The notes under the pieces were generated by a model that made no database searches, was not told the DNA's origin, and was given only the letters and a program-made list of their open reading frames with translations. Below are positions 1 through 12,844 of a DNA stretch of 64,000 bases, piece by piece (the first letter of the stretch is position 1; each line of letters starts with the position of its first letter). Made by a program: the position numbers and the translations under genes. Source of the stretch: Rhyzopertha dominica (taxonomy: Eukaryota > Arthropoda > Insecta > Coleoptera > Bostrichidae); NCBI GenBank assembly GCA_025024175.1, contig QCXZ01000003.1:53648023-53712022 (forward strand), in the 5' to 3' direction.

Positions 1-1786
1 GAAGTGAAATTTAAAAATTATATGATTATAACAACAGTACGTCCTTAACATTTTATTAAATATAGGTATGGGCATATTATTTAGGTAGATAACACAACAA
101 TTTTAAATGTAACTTAAATATATAGGGTGTTACAACTAAAATTTGCATCTCTTCAAGTCTCTCACTTTGTTCAAGTTTGGAATAAATGCTGCAATATAGG
201 TGAATTTTAGCTTGAAGAGTGATCTACTTTTATATTTGTTTCACAGTTATTTCCGCATCCCTTTAGCGTCCAATTTTAATTATACGATCCGTTTATAAAC
301 AGTGCCTAAATTAATGCTAGAGGAAACAAAAGAAACCGGTGGTAAACTGTAGGTTCTGTACGGCGATATGAAAATTAACCGAAGAGCATATCACCAGTTT
401 GGGTCACTTTTAAAACATGCAATATCCATGATAGCGGCATTGGGAAGAAAAATATATAGAGGATTAGAACAAGTTAACATATGTATTTGACTTGACAATT
501 CTGTTGGATTGTTGTGGAACTGGCATTGAGAGGGGGTTACTTAACCTACATACCAATCCACAAACGTTTTTAACATCAAATTAAGATATCGTTTTGCGCT
601 TTTTTCTTTTTATCATAAATTTTCTCCCTCGGCAGAAAAATATTTTTGATTGCTATTTGTGACGTTCATGGAATATCTTTCTGGGTTTTTAATAAAACTA
701 TATTCTTCCTTTGGCATTGATTATTTTCACTAAATATATTATAAGTTTGGTTTTGATTGTTACCGTTTGGTATCAAGTTGATTTCAAAGCCCATTCTAAT
801 AGAAGCATTCGATTATTAACCAGTCAAAAATATTTACAGGGTTTCTATAAATGATTCATGCATCCAGATGCTTATGGATGTTGCTTTGCTTTTGGTATTG
901 CTTTGACAGATGCTACTTGTCATCTGTCGGTTGTCGAATTATTTGATATATTTTAACCTGAGAAAAAGCATGGGAGAGTGTATTTTCAACACAAGCTGTA
1001 GTGTTTCGTTGATAATTACTTTTAAGGTTGCAGAAAGCTCAGCTGTGGGATGACACGGTTTAGTATAACTTTCAGGTTATGTATCGTAGTTGTGAGGTTG
1101 TGACACAGTAAGTCTACTAAATTATTCTACTCGGATGTATTAAAGGATGTTTTTAGCTTGCCGCAATGATAAAAAATTCACAATTAGGAGCTATACTAAG
1201 GGCAGAAACATTAGATGCACTGGATATGGCTTCCACAGCGCAAGGGCGTAGAAATTACCACAAGCCCGCCCTACTAATTATCGTTATTACTTATTTTAAA
1301 AGGAAAATAGAACAGTAAATTGTTGGTAAATCTTTATAAAAGCATCAATTTCGTGGCTATAAGTTGATCGACAACATTTAGTATAGTGCTTATTGTAGCT
1401 CGACAGCAGTTACAAAAAGGCGGTACAAATAATTCAGAAATTAAAGCCTCCCTCGTTGCATAAATCAGTTACAGATACACTGTATAATTCAGATTTGTGG
1501 ATCGATTACTAATTACTAATTTCTAAATAAACAATACTGACCAACTAGTGAACGAAAATTTTTACTGCTGACCCAGTTGATATTGTTACGAGCAGCCACT
1601 GTTAGTTATAATACGATAGTTAATTGTGCGTTTTAGCTGCAGAATATATCTTAAATTGTAAACAACCTTGTGTACAGCAGAAAATTCGTAATTATACGGA
1701 AGTATCCATGTTATGTTAATGTAATGTAATGCATACTGACATAAGTTTTTTATTTTATTAACTTTAGAAATACTACCTAGTTGTTA
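1..1786. other. Intergenic AT-rich DNA, nothing recognised
   Basis: No open frame here shows family motifs, splice logic or coding character. I saw no clear repeat boundary, tRNA-like fold or promoter cluster. Confidence 0.6.
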
Positions 1787-1788
1787 TA

Positions 1789-3055
1789 GTTACGAAGGAA
1801 GATCATTAATTACGGTCCCTGACATAGAAAGACGCAAATCATGAAAATAATTATACGTTTACTTGAACTTCGATGCATTTGGTCTAACGATGTTCCAATA
1901 CTCTGATTCCTCTACAAAAGAATTTTTTTGGTTGGTCCTCTAACCAGTCGTTTACTTCTGTCATCACTTGATAATCATCGTCATATCTGGTCCCACGTAT
2001 ATATTCTTTCAATGTCGGAAATAAGAAGTAATCGCTGGGAGCTAGTCTGGTTAATACGCAGCGTGTTCGTGCAATTCGATCCTGCGTCGTAAATAGCATT
2101 CATTGCAATATGGCTTCTGTGTACAAAAGGGTTGTCCTGATGGAACAAAATTATTTTCTTCAATTTTCCCCGTTTTTTTTCTTTGATGCGCTCGTGCAAT
2201 TTTGAAATTAAGTTAGCATAGTAAAAACCTGTTATTGCGTGCCCACGTTCCAAAAAATCAACCATTAAAATTCCGTCCACATCCCAAAAAATTGTCGCCA
2301 TAATTTTACCACCAGAGGGCACAACTCGAAATTTGCGTGGTGGAGGAGAACCTTTGTGATGCCACTCCATACTCTGTTGTTTTGACTCTGGGTCAAAGTG
2401 GTGGACCCATGTTTCATCAACAGTTACAAATCGAGAGAGAAACTCATCCGAGTCTGCTGAAAACTTTGCCAAACTGGCTTCAGAATGCAGGACTCCCGAA
2501 CGTTTCTGATCAGGCGCCAACATTCAGCGTGCAGATCAATTTTTAATACCTAAAATATCTGTTAATATTTTTTCTATTGTGCCATATGAAAAGTCTGTAA
2601 TTTCAGCTATCCGACGAATGGTCATTCGCCTATCTGCCATTACCATGTCATGTACATGATTAACATTTTCCTGAATAGTGACAGTTACTGGTCGTCCGAC
2701 ACCCTTTGCATGTTCGCGCGTTTATCTTCCCAATTTAAATTCTCGGGACAAATTTTTTACCACTTGGTAAGAAGGAGCACTCTCACCTAATACATCCACC
2801 ATATCTTCATGAATTTCTTTTGGCGACAACCTTTTCTTTTGCAAATATTTTATAACATTGCGTATCTCAGATTTTTCCATTGTTGAAAATTATTTAAATG
2901 TAAATTCTAAATTATTTTAACAAACAACGAATGAGAAGACTAGTATTGAACAAGTGTTACAATAAATAAATAAACTTTTAATATGTCAAAGAATTTCACT
3001 GTCAGTCAATGCCTAGTATATCAGGAACCGTAAATAATTATCTCCTCTCGTACCA
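1789..3055 (-). mobile_element. Decayed mariner-type transposon A
   Basis: The two ends are imperfect inverted repeats of about 45 bp. The left end reads TTACGAAGGAAGATCATTAA and continues into a block containing TTACGGTCCCTGACATA. The right end, read on the minus strand, begins TACGAGAGGAGATAATTA and contains TTACGGTTCCTGATATA. A TA flanks each side, as expected for mariner target duplication, although the outermost bases are not identical and the exact ends are uncertain by a few bases. The length, about 1.27 kb, is normal for a full-length mariner. The transposase lies on the minus strand and is frame-broken, so the copy is inactive. Confidence 0.85.
1884..2880 (-). pseudogene. Mariner transposase, frame-broken
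   Basis: This is a DD34D-type transposase relic. The start I favour is the ATG at 2880, giving MEKSEIRNVIKYLQKKRLSP, a typical mariner helix-turn-helix N-terminus. Stops and frame shifts interrupt the region between the DNA-binding and catalytic parts (about 2530-2740). The catalytic core is clear in the frame covering 1981-2523: VTVDETWVHHFDPESKQQS holds the first Asp and ILFHQDNPFVHRS the second. Near 2100 the frame changes again, and the third Asp is in LAPSDYFLFPTLKEYI, followed by the usual C-terminal tail to about 1884. All three catalytic Asp residues are therefore still visible, but at least two frame breaks prevent a functional product. Family assignment is firm; subfamily is not determined. 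Confidence 0.9.
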
Positions 3056-6000
3056 TAATAATTAGAAACGAACAATTTTGATTCTACATGTAATAAGTAA
3101 ACACATACAATATAATAATATTATATTAAAAATATAAAATAAACGTACGTTTACGTACGTAAACAGTCTCCGTATTTCGGTTCTTCATTTCGAGATACAA
3201 GAGTCCTTTGTCGAAATCGAATCTGTCTTAATACATTACTAAATCCAAACAATATTAAGAAATCAGCAAATCTGTTATCAAACACTGACTGAAAGAGATC
3301 TACAATTTATTGCATCAACTACGCTGTTAATTCTGGCAGGTGACGATTTTAACATACAATGTGAAACTATACGCCACGAGAGAGGATTGCTGGTATTAAA
3401 TCAAAGACGCACTAGAAATTGGAAAGTAATGCCACTAGCCAATTTACTGCTATTGAACATGTAGATCTTCGCAGGGGAATAATACTTTATTGCAAACGTA
3501 TATCACTCCAACCTGGTCGAGTGAAAGCAGGGAACAGCAGATACCTTCCCGTCAGTTATAAAAACCTATTTGCCGCCGTCAATAGAAGCATTTATGGCTC
3601 CTTACGTTTGCAGCCCAATAAAGAATCTCTGAAAAAAGTATGCATAACAGCCGACAGACATGTCGTAAAAGCGTAGTTTTGAAGCACTGCCGGTTTAATT
3701 TATTATTCAAATTGTGAATGGAGGATTTTACGAGAATTATTTGCAGACAATAGCCTATTATACAAACGCTGTTAATCCAGTCCAGTTATGGAAGTGTTTA
3801 AAGATGTTTTGCGTTCTAAAGTACAAGGCTCCTATTGATTATGGCGATCAGTTGCTCATTAATGCGAATACTCCGTCTTTAATTGCACAGCTCTCAAGAT
3901 AGTCCCTTCTCTCAAGGGTGTATGCTAACACGGTGGTACAACTGAGGCTTGGCAGAATTCCTAACTAATTAATTCAGAAAAATACAAGTTTAATTTCTTA
4001 TCAATGATACTACAGAATAAATTGCAATGTACATTAAATTTAGATATATGGTAAATGTTTTGAGATTGCTTAAATATATATGGTAGGTATGTTCGAAAGT
4101 TTTTAAAGATTATTACGGCAAACTAAAGACAAATTTAATCAAATATTTACCAAATATAATCCTGCATATTACTACTGTATTTTATATTCCAAGTTTTAAA
4201 ATCATTTTCCATAAATGTGAGCATTTAACCCTCAGTATTTTATTTTAAGGGTTATAGATGGCGCTCACGTTTAGTGGAAAATAAGTTCATTGTATTATAA
4301 TAAGGTACCGCCAACTCTAGTCTTAGGTTTGATCGGGCAACACAAAAGACAGAATGATCTTTTTCCTATAGACTATGTACATGTAGGTGACGCTTGTGTA
4401 GATTTTAGGCACGGAGCGGAGTATGACAACATAACCTAACATTATCCTGACAGGAAACAATAATCAAAAAACAACAAAACTGTAAGCATGGCCATCTTTA
4501 TAGCGGAGGCGATACGCGATTTTAAATTTTAATTTTAGTTTTATATCTCTTCTCTCCACAAACATTCAATTTGGTGACTTGTTTAATATTAAACTAATTA
4601 TTTCTTTAACGATTTTTGCAAGCTATTGTTTCTTCCAAAAAAAGTTTAATCATAATTTTGAATTTCAATCTTTTCTTCTTATCAATCAACCAATCAGCAT
4701 TGCGCACGCTTCTAAGATGGCAGCCCCTATTTCTTGAGCGTGCTATTAGAGAGAGTTAGTTCGTATGTGATTAGTATGATCTATTGTGCGAGCGGGAGAT
4801 GGGGTAGCTATTATTGCCGGATTTCAGCTTCACCTAGCAACCATCGTTTAAATTACTGTCACATCTGGCAATAAGAGAGATGGAAATGTAAGAAACAGTA
4901 TGGAAATTATATACGTCGCAACCGTTGTCACTACCTTTCATGATTCAGTGCCCTTACTGAAAAATACAGTGACTTTATAATGAAAGTGTGGCCATAATTC
5001 GATGTAATGTAATGCAACAACTATGCAAGTCTTCAAATCTAACTGAAAATGGATGGGAATTATTTAATATAGTTAATTCCATATATATAAAACCAGTGCG
5101 AAGTTTTTAAAATGCAACCTTGGTAAGCCATTGGAATCTAGGGTTATTAGTTACATGGTTGGTATACTTTTTAAAATTTATTATTTTGACATGTCATTAG
5201 TAATTATTCAATGTCAAGAGGGAATGTGTATCTAGCTAAAATAAACTAGAACGTGTAGTCTCCAGACTATGACATTGCATAAGTTTTCTCTGTCTATCGT
5301 CATCCTTTTATGACATACTTTGTAATCTTGTACAATAATTAATAAATAAATAAAAATAATAAACAAAAAAAATTCCAGTAAATTTGTCAAATCTAACAGT
5401 TGACTGAGCGTACGTAATCTCAAAGCAGCATAATAGCCTAATTCACACCCATTTTTTTTTGTTGCTTGACAACGAAGATGACGACAAAGACAAATATTTG
5501 TAGTGCGGATAGCGAATAGTAAATAATAATATATATTTATATATTAATGGCTGAAGGGCATAATAGGATTTTTATGGTCCGAGGCGCTATTTTGAGCCCG
5601 AGCGCGTCAGCATCAGTTATGCTAGTAATGCATACAAAACTTTATGCACGATTCATATATTGAATATTTAAAATAAATTGTAATATAACCTATAGTCGTT
5701 TATAAAAGAAATATCCTACATTTCGTAATTTAGATAAGTAGGCACGTTGTCATAGAAACGACTAATGTAATAGGAAGCAATACCACAGAAAAATAAAACA
5801 ACCAGAATAAGCACTCTAGGTGTGAGGAAGGGTCCAGTCATTTTCAATCCGCCATGTTTTGTGGATACTGACACTGACTGACAAGTGTCAATCGCTCACC
5901 GGCGTCAGAGAAAACGTCGAGAAGTACGACTCCCTATATATTTCAGGTTCGGTCTGCGCCGCTGTATAGGAAGGTGTCGGTAGAGGTCGCGCGCGGCGTG

Positions 6001-6960
6001 TGGCGGCAGGTTTGAAAATATGCTAGAAGGAGTGCTGCACTGCTAATCTGTTGGTATTTTTTATTTAACTATAAAATGAAACAATGACTCATTGGAAAAC
6101 GTTTATTTACAAAACAATAAAAAAAATACAATAGTAAATCATAGGATGAGACAAAATTATTTACTAATTACAATAATTCAAATAGCTGAACACAAAGAAA
6201 TAAATGATATGCATACATAAATAATATGTACAATAGCAAATAAAACTAATTTCGTGGTATAGTGTATAAATATTGTATGTACAATAACGTTGCTTATACA
6301 ATAGATAATTTACAATGTTCCCATTTTCAAATTAAGGGGTATAGAAATATGACATCATGTGTATATAAAAAAGTTTAACGAGCTTCTTGTGCAGCTTTAG
6401 CCAAAAATTTCATTAAAATCAATATGTTCTGTAAACATCTATGGTTTTAAGGCACCGTGTTAATCTTATTTGATTTCCTACATGAAGGAATATTACACAA
6501 TACATAAATTTTGTTACTGGCATTTACAATTATGGAAGTTCAGTAATTGAACCATTTATTTGTTACTTCTAAAAGACATGTGGAAACAACACAATGCAAG
6601 TTTTAACAAATTAATGAAGAAACTCATTAAGCTGTAATTAAGGTAATGAAGTGGAAGTTTTCTATTCTTATTTTATTCATTTAGCTTTACATATTAAAGT
6701 TATAACAATTGTATACGATGTTGAGCTGAACTAATAAATACGAAATGTTTTTATTGTTACTATTATTCAATAATTTCATGGGTTCTAGAGTAGTTCGTAA
6801 ATTTATTGCTTCAAAATATAGACTGTAGAAAAAACTCTTAAAAACTTTCAGAAAACAAAGTTTTATAAACAGAAAGCTTGAAACACCGATAGTTTTTGTA
6901 TTTACTTTTATTTTTGGATTACTATACTGAGTGCATGCAGTCTGTGCTTGATAAACAAAG
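3056..6960. other. Intergenic stretch without recognised genes
   Basis: About 3.9 kb of mostly AT-rich DNA. Short open frames (for example 3419-3676 on the plus strand) show no family motifs. The segment 5820-6015 is distinctly richer in G+C and CpG (CGCGCGGCGTG and neighbours) and could be a promoter-proximal or conserved noncoding block, but I see no gene attached to it. Confidence 0.5.
3149..3164. repeat. Perfect 16-bp palindrome
   Basis: GTTTACGTACGTAAAC is a perfect palindrome, embedded in a longer run of ACGT-rich steps (3143-3164). It could be a dimeric binding site or chance low-complexity sequence; no function can be assigned. Confidence 0.5.
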
Positions 6961-7311
6961 TTATTGTAAGTAATGAATCATTAAGAATATGCATTTGTGG
7001 ATGTGAATAATATAAAATAATACTGTATGTCTATAAAATGCAAACTTGACACTTGTAACGATATAGAATAACTTATTTATCCATAATGCTGAAACTTGCG
7101 CATCTTCCGCCTTACTTATCTTGCTTCTTTTCGAGTCTGCTGGTTTTCTTGATGCCATCGCTTGCACCACAAAGGAATTCCTATATGACAGACAGAACGT
7201 ACAATGTCCCCGATAACGAAATTTTGGTGTTCGTTTATTCCAGAATGGAAGGATACTTTTTGCAACATCGTCAACAAAGTAGTACGAAATGGTAGAGCAA
7301 CAACTTTTCAT
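6961..7311 (-). pseudogene. Unidentified ORF, possibly a decayed insect transposon-linked protein
   Basis: A 116-codon open frame on the minus strand. Its first half contains ILPFWNKRTPKFRYR, which resembles, from memory, a short segment (roughly 'FW.KARIPTR') shared by many unnamed insect proteins that also have a basic K/R-rich stretch followed by an 'AHADAL'-like motif. Here the later part, ASRKPADSKRSKISKAEDA, is compatible with that layout. The C-terminal third is hydrophobic, low-complexity sequence that looks like readthrough into noncoding DNA. I cannot name a function. An alternative is that part of it (from about 7182 down) is an exon of the gene whose candidate exon lies at 7456-7720. 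Both ideas are weak. Confidence 0.3.
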
Positions 7312-7374
7312 TAGAACCTATAACATTTAGGATTCCTCTTCAGAAGCGCAATTGCCAGTACCTTCTCTACCGTC

Positions 7375-7397
7375 TTACGTCTTCCATGGGGATTCCA
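7375..7397 (-). CDS. Candidate terminal exon of an unidentified gene
   Basis: A strong 3' splice acceptor (TTTTTTCAG) ends at 7398, immediately upstream in transcript sense. Joined to the candidate exon at 7456-7720, the frame carries VESPWKT and then a stop at 7375. An alternative splice donor, GTAAGA, overlaps the stop, so this could instead be a 19-nt micro-exon. Supported only by splice-site appearance. Confidence 0.3.
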
Positions 7398-7455
7398 CTG
7401 AAAAAACAAAGAATTATTTATTATTTTTTAAATTAGATCTAGGTATTTCACCTAC

Positions 7456-7720
7456 CTTTAAATAAGTTTCTTAAAGAAGGGGAATCTGCAAGTCCTGTCA
7501 ATGCCCCCACATATCCAGATTTATTTTTGTACTTTCTATTCAATTTGAAAATGTAGGCCTCTTTGTTTTCCACTGTATGCATAAGACGCCTTTTTTCTAG
7601 ATGAAGCGTTTGCCCTTGACATGTCTGGAATGCCCTGGATACAGGATATCCACTTACATTAGATGTGTCTTGGTTGTCTTGTAAACCAGAACAACTACGA
7701 GTAGCTGCTAGATGTTTCAG
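7456..7720 (-). CDS. Candidate coding exon of an unidentified host gene
   Basis: On the minus strand a TATTTTAG acceptor ends at 7721, followed by 265 bases open in one frame for 88 codons. The exon then ends in a good donor, AAAG followed by GTAGGT (intron starts at 7455). The translation is hydrophilic and not low-complexity (it contains SRAFQTCQGQTLHLEKRR and FKLNRKYKNKSGYVGAL), unlike the AT-rich background. I do not recognise the protein. An in-frame stop lies directly before the acceptor, so a start codon must come from an upstream exon or from the internal Met within the exon. A possible 5' untranslated exon lies near 8556-8640. It could equally be a relic; RNA evidence would settle it. 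Confidence 0.4.
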
Positions 7721-8554
7721 CTAAAATATNTGATAAGTTAATTCCTAAGATATCATAAATGCACAATATTTTACAGGTTAGGTTAGCACATTCTATACCA
7801 ATTAAATCGGTATGCTTACATAACTGCTGGATATAACGAGGGAACAGCATGTAGTCACAATTTTCGCGTAACTAGATTCAAGCTACAAATTCTATAATTG
7901 CCAAAANAAAAGCCATGCATATATAAAAGTATTGTTAATATAATTTAGCTATATTAATAAGCAGCATGCACTTACTTTTCAGCATTAGAAGGAAAATAAT
8001 GCATTTTTCCCACAAGCACATCACTGCATCTGCAGACCAAGCAACGACACTGTTGCATAATGTTAATTGCTACGGGAATCTAGGGGTACCTATGATAAGT
8101 TTTCTTAACAAAAATAGTATCACAATTGCTATTGTACTACTTACATTTTACAATCAGATGGTGGTGATATTGGGTTACACACCTTTAACCAACCAGTACT
8201 GCTGCTACGTTAATGAACTCTATATTAACGAAGTACATTTCCTTACTCAAAATAGTTACTTAACGCATACTCCTGCTGCTTTTGTACTTTAGCTTTTGCT
8301 CTCAGACTCAGACAGCCAAAAAAGATGCTGGAGTCACTAACCCCGTGTGTCTCCACAAAGCAGCAAGACCACTATAAACCAAAGATTAATCAATAACAAT
8401 ATCTTATCCCCCAATAACTACAAACTTACCAAGTTTACTCTTGTAGCAGTGCAATCGCCACGCACAGCCGTAGTTCAACCAACGCCATCGGTGCAACTAT
8501 ACAACACAAGAGCCCAGAGTACTACATCATGACATTTCAACAATGGTAACTTAC

Positions 8555-8640
8555 CAGGCTTCACTAGTTCTTAACACTTTTATGTAATAATAACGCAACG
8601 AAAGGAAATAAACGTCCAAACAAACACAAAATCGTACTTA
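8555..8640 (-). other. Possible 5' untranslated exon
   Basis: On the minus strand the sequence ends in AGCCTG followed by GTAAGT, a near-consensus splice donor. Upstream of it is ordinary mixed sequence without an ATG. Position and strand fit a leader exon for the candidate coding exon at 7456-7720, but the link is inference. Confidence 0.25.
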
Positions 8641-9213
8641 AACCTATAATTCAAAAAAGCAATATGGCGGACAAATGCGTAATCATGTGCACGACGCAGG
8701 CGTGCAAGAATGCCACATTTATTTCAAAATAATAATGTTAAAATCAATCTCTGAAATCCAGCGAAAGCTTATTTATATATCGTCCAATATTTCAGAGTAT
8801 TAAGTCATAATCAAAAATATTCTTAAGCACTATTAATAAAAAGTTTGTAATAAAAGTGATTGGAATAAAGTGAATTTCTTATAACAGAATAAGGAAAAAA
8901 TTGTGCAATCTGGCAACTACACAGTTTGGGGCTGCTACGAGTTTGACCAATCGGAATGCAGAATCACCGCGCTCGTGCTGCCCTCTCAGCTCCTTCCCAA
9001 CTGAAGACAAAGATAAAAGTAATAGAATAATGCTAATGTTAAACAAGGATAAAATTTCGCTCAAAACCGAACCAATTTCCTTATTTAGTTGGCGTTCTGA
9101 AAATTTTTCTATGCCGGCGTTAAACGATTACACATGTGTTATGTAAATTACGTATTTTTACTTTAAGTTTTGCATGTCTTTATCACTTTTGGGTGATTGT
9201 TATAATTTATAAT

Positions 9214-9330
9214 AATGCAACGTAGTGTTGGCGGACATGTTTGTGCTGTAATGCAGTGCAACAGCAGACGCAGGTATGCTGGAAAAGACTACGTTTTTTA
9301 GCTTTTCAAAGGATGTTCAGAGGTTTGCTG
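9214..9330 (+). pseudogene. THAP-type zinc-finger fragment, frame-broken
   Basis: The plus-strand start ATG at about 9214 reads MQRSVGGHVCAVMQCNSRRR, giving the C-x4-C opening of a THAP zinc finger. After DYVF a stop appears, but one base over the frame continues FFSFSKDVQR, matching the 'F.FPKD..R' segment that follows the first Cys pair in THAP domains. The downstream half, with the Trp and the C-x2-H pair, is not convincingly preserved. THAP domains bind DNA and occur both in host proteins and in P-element and related transposases. Context (no open downstream ORF) favours a transposon relic. Confidence 0.4.
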
Positions 9331-9861
9331 TTGCGGGTGATGGTTTTGCTTAATTTGACTTAATATTTAAAACACAGCTAAACAGTGAGCATCAACGTGT
9401 GGTGGCGATAATCTAATGGAACATGTGGAAAATCTTCACTGATGGTATAGAGTGTGCAGTTAACATTTTGAAGAGAAAATCTTTCTAAATTATTTACATA
9501 ACCGATTACAACCTCATGCAGTACCATTCATGCTTCTTCATCCACTTACGCCAGTTGACAAACACACGAGGTACTTCCTATGGCATTATCCACAAGATTC
9601 GAAGGTGATCAAAAATTGAAGATGTTTGCTGATATGTAATAACATAATTTTACTGCAGTCATGTAACCAGTAAATATCTTAAAAGTACCTATGGATAACA
9701 CAACAATAGAAAAACTTCTACGACAGAACTGTAAAGCAACCTTTATTATAATCGTGTAAATTCAGCTTTATATCTTGACAAAATGGCGGCCGGGAGACAA
9801 AAAAGTATAGGGTATTGACAGAAGTGCGTATTCTGGTGAGGTATTTGTTTATTCTGTGGCA

Positions 9862-11045
9862 ATACGCTATATTAGTGCTGACGTAGGTGTAGGCCATTTT
9901 TCTGCGGTACGTCAAAGTCATGGATCTTAACAAACCGAGCTGTCATAACGTGCGTAACGAAGCTGTGTTGGGTGCAATTTTGTGACTTTAAAAGAATATT
10001 TAGAAGTGTTACTGTGCTTACTTGAGTAGCTTACACTCCGTCGTATTGCTTCACAAGTATTACAAACCGAAATTACATTTAGTTTAGATCCCAGATCAAA
10101 ACAAAGTTCTCATAACGTGCATAAGAAAGTTCAGTGTTTGGTGCAATTTTTTAATGTTAAAAGAATACTTTAAAGTGTTACTGTGTAAGTTTGGATAGCT
10201 GACACTCCTTCGCTTTACTTAGCAAGTATTACAAACGTAAATTACATTTAGTTACAGTGTAGGTTTTGCTGAAAAGGTTAACCTACAGCAAGTGCGTGTG
10301 TAGAGCATTACAATTTATATGTTGTACCAGAAGATGGTAACGTGCTAGGTCCCTGGATGTTCTCGTTATAATAAGAGAGAAACGTATAAACTTTAAGCAC
10401 TTATTTTAGATTGTCTTTCAACAACAGTTTGCAACTTAATGTAATTTCGGTTTGTAATACTTAATGAATAGTACAAAGGTATGTAAACCACTCGAACATA
10501 CACAGTAACACTTCTAATTGTATTATACTATAATTTTGTTCTGAACATTGAGTGTTACTGTGTATTTTTAGTGGTTTACGATCCTTCGTATAATTTAGTA
10601 AGCATTACAAACAAATATTACATTTAGTTGCAATCTATTGTTGATAAACAATCTAAAAGAAGTGGTGTAAAGATAAAATGTTTCTCTCTCACTATAATGG
10701 GACCCAATCCATTACCATTTTCTGGTAAAACTTTTAAATTACAATGCTCCACACACGTACTTGGTGTACAGGGGCCTTCAAAAGTAATGTCGTACGGGAC
10801 GGTGGCGAAAATAACGATGCGCCCATTTCGCTGCAACCCGATATTCAGTTGCGGACGACGTAGATGTCGCAAAAGAAGAGATACATACTGCTCCTTTCTT
10901 TAATCCTCAGGTGGTATACTCAAACAAGTTTTAGTATTTAATGCAATATTGAAACTGTATTGGAGAGAAAGCGCGACTGTCTATTTGAATGTAAAGAGTA
11001 GACTAAGCGGGCTAAGCAGTTATTAAAGCACAAGTTAACTCTTTA
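9862..11045 (+). repeat. Left inverted arm of the 5.9 kb element
   Basis: About 1.2 kb pairing imperfectly with 15295-15799 in reverse complement. It holds at least four versions of a ~90-bp unit containing 'GTGTTACTGTG' and 'GTATTACAAAC'. Two are direct (near 9990-10085 and 10158-10253), one is inverted (near 10436-10520) and one is direct again (10548-10632). The right arm has only one unit, so the arms have diverged by unit gain or loss. A CpG-rich segment at 10775-10905 is the best conserved part. Confidence 0.7.
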
Positions 11046-11049
11046 AATC

Positions 11050-11079
11050 CTGATGAAGGTTTAGAAATAAATTCCGAAA
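11050..11079 (+). ncRNA. Hammerhead-ribozyme-like motif
   Basis: CTGATGA is followed by a short irregular stem region and then GAAA, the order of conserved core elements in a hammerhead. It lies in the loop between two inverted copies of a CTAAGCGGGC block (10989-11037 and 11097-11147). Stem II is weak here, so activity is doubtful. Confidence 0.3.
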
Positions 11080-12844
11080 GCTTAAGACTAGTGTGTTTAA
11101 CAACTTATGCTTTATTGATTGCTAAGCCCGCTTAGTTTATCCTTACATGCATACAATTTTTAATGTAATCAGAAGGAAAGGAGAAACAAAATTTTAATAA
11201 AAGGCGTAAAATTTTCCATTTGTGAGAACTACTTTTATGATATCTGTCCTCTTTGTAAAAAAGCAATGCTTGTTGCAACGACATATATGATTTCTCTTAT
11301 TAAAATTATTGAATTTTTAATGTTTATTGCTTTGCTAATTTTTATTTTTTTAACAAAAACCTATTTAATTTAAATATATGTTAGCTTTTAACTACTAACG
11401 AAATAACTACAATATTTTTAATAAAAGCTATATAGTTTAGGTATTTGTTAATTTTACAGTCAATATCAGATATACATAATATTGCTAGAAAAATTATCAA
11501 ATTAATTTCTAACGCAAATTAGTCTTTACTTATAACTATAACAAAAACATTGTTTATCAACCTTGCTACTAATACTATTATTAATAAACGATGTGAAAAA
11601 TAACTAATGTATATTCAGCTTTCCATCAATCTTTAGCCTGATTATTCAGCTTTTGCGTCTCACTCAATCCTTATCTTATTACATCTCTAAATTATATTCT
11701 TATTAAGAGCGTTCATTATCAACAGTGTTGAAATGTACAGAATTTTGTTCGCCTGCCAGTTTCTCCCGAACCTGAAGTAAGTAAAACTTCAAACAAAGTT
11801 ACCGCATGCAAATGAGGGTCGATTTATGGGTTTATGACGACAGGCGCACTCCACCACCAGTGCAAAAATCCCACCATGAAATCCCAAACAGCAGCCTACG
11901 CGGCCAAGCATTTCAGGTAAATGGTATCGGTATCTCCGGCGACGATTACAAATAATTTAGGAAAGAAATGAAACCAGGACTATGCCACGATCTACACACA
12001 ACAAAATAAGTGTTTGCCAACATTTTTGCATTTAAAAAATTGTAGAGGTACTTTTGCCGAATCACATTACATTATATACACGGACAGTATAGAACGGAAA
12101 ATTGATGTCACTAATCTAACACGATTAATATTAGCTAATGTTTTTTCGTATCAAAATCACCAATAGGGACTTGACGGCACACAGATTTCAAATCATTCGG
12201 ATCCGTCTGTGCCCGATATGAGAAAACATTAATTTGATTTAGCCGAAGTCAAGTCTTTGCCGATATTCCCACGCCCCTGTTGACAAATGGCCACAAAACT
12301 GTATATGCAAAGTCCCGTCAAACTCAAAATCAATCTTAAAATATTTAATATTTTCATATTATGCCCCTAAGGGCCATATTGCGACATAACCTGGGGTCAA
12401 TAATTTCAGAAAGTAAATATTTTCTGAAAATATCCAACATCCTTTTTGTAACCAAAAATCGTAGTTCCTTTTTATGTACTCTACGCTCCCAGTGCGCATG
12501 TATTTTTTTTATTTGGAAGTCTAGCTGATCCTGAATTAGGTAATACCAATCGTGATTTTTGTTTATTGAAACCCTCTCCTACTTATGGCCCAAATTTTTT
12601 TTTTAATATTTGCTTCTGATGGGCTAATATTTAATTTATATGCTGTAAATATAAAATTTATTTCGACATCGTCACCTATCACTTCATCCGGAGAAGCTCA
12701 TAAATAAAATGTTTTTGTCAATGAACAGCCCACATCGGTTAATCTTTGCAACTCTCTCCACTTATTCTCTGGCCACATCTTCATATCTTTTTCCATCTTG
12801 TAGGGATGCAATATTCATAGATTTGGTATCGCAATAATTGATAT

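Noticed and set aside
10624..10903. Overlapping ORFs on both strands with fairly balanced composition
   Set aside because: They fall in the left inverted arm of the 5.9 kb element. The matching part of the right arm does not maintain them, and no family motif is seen.
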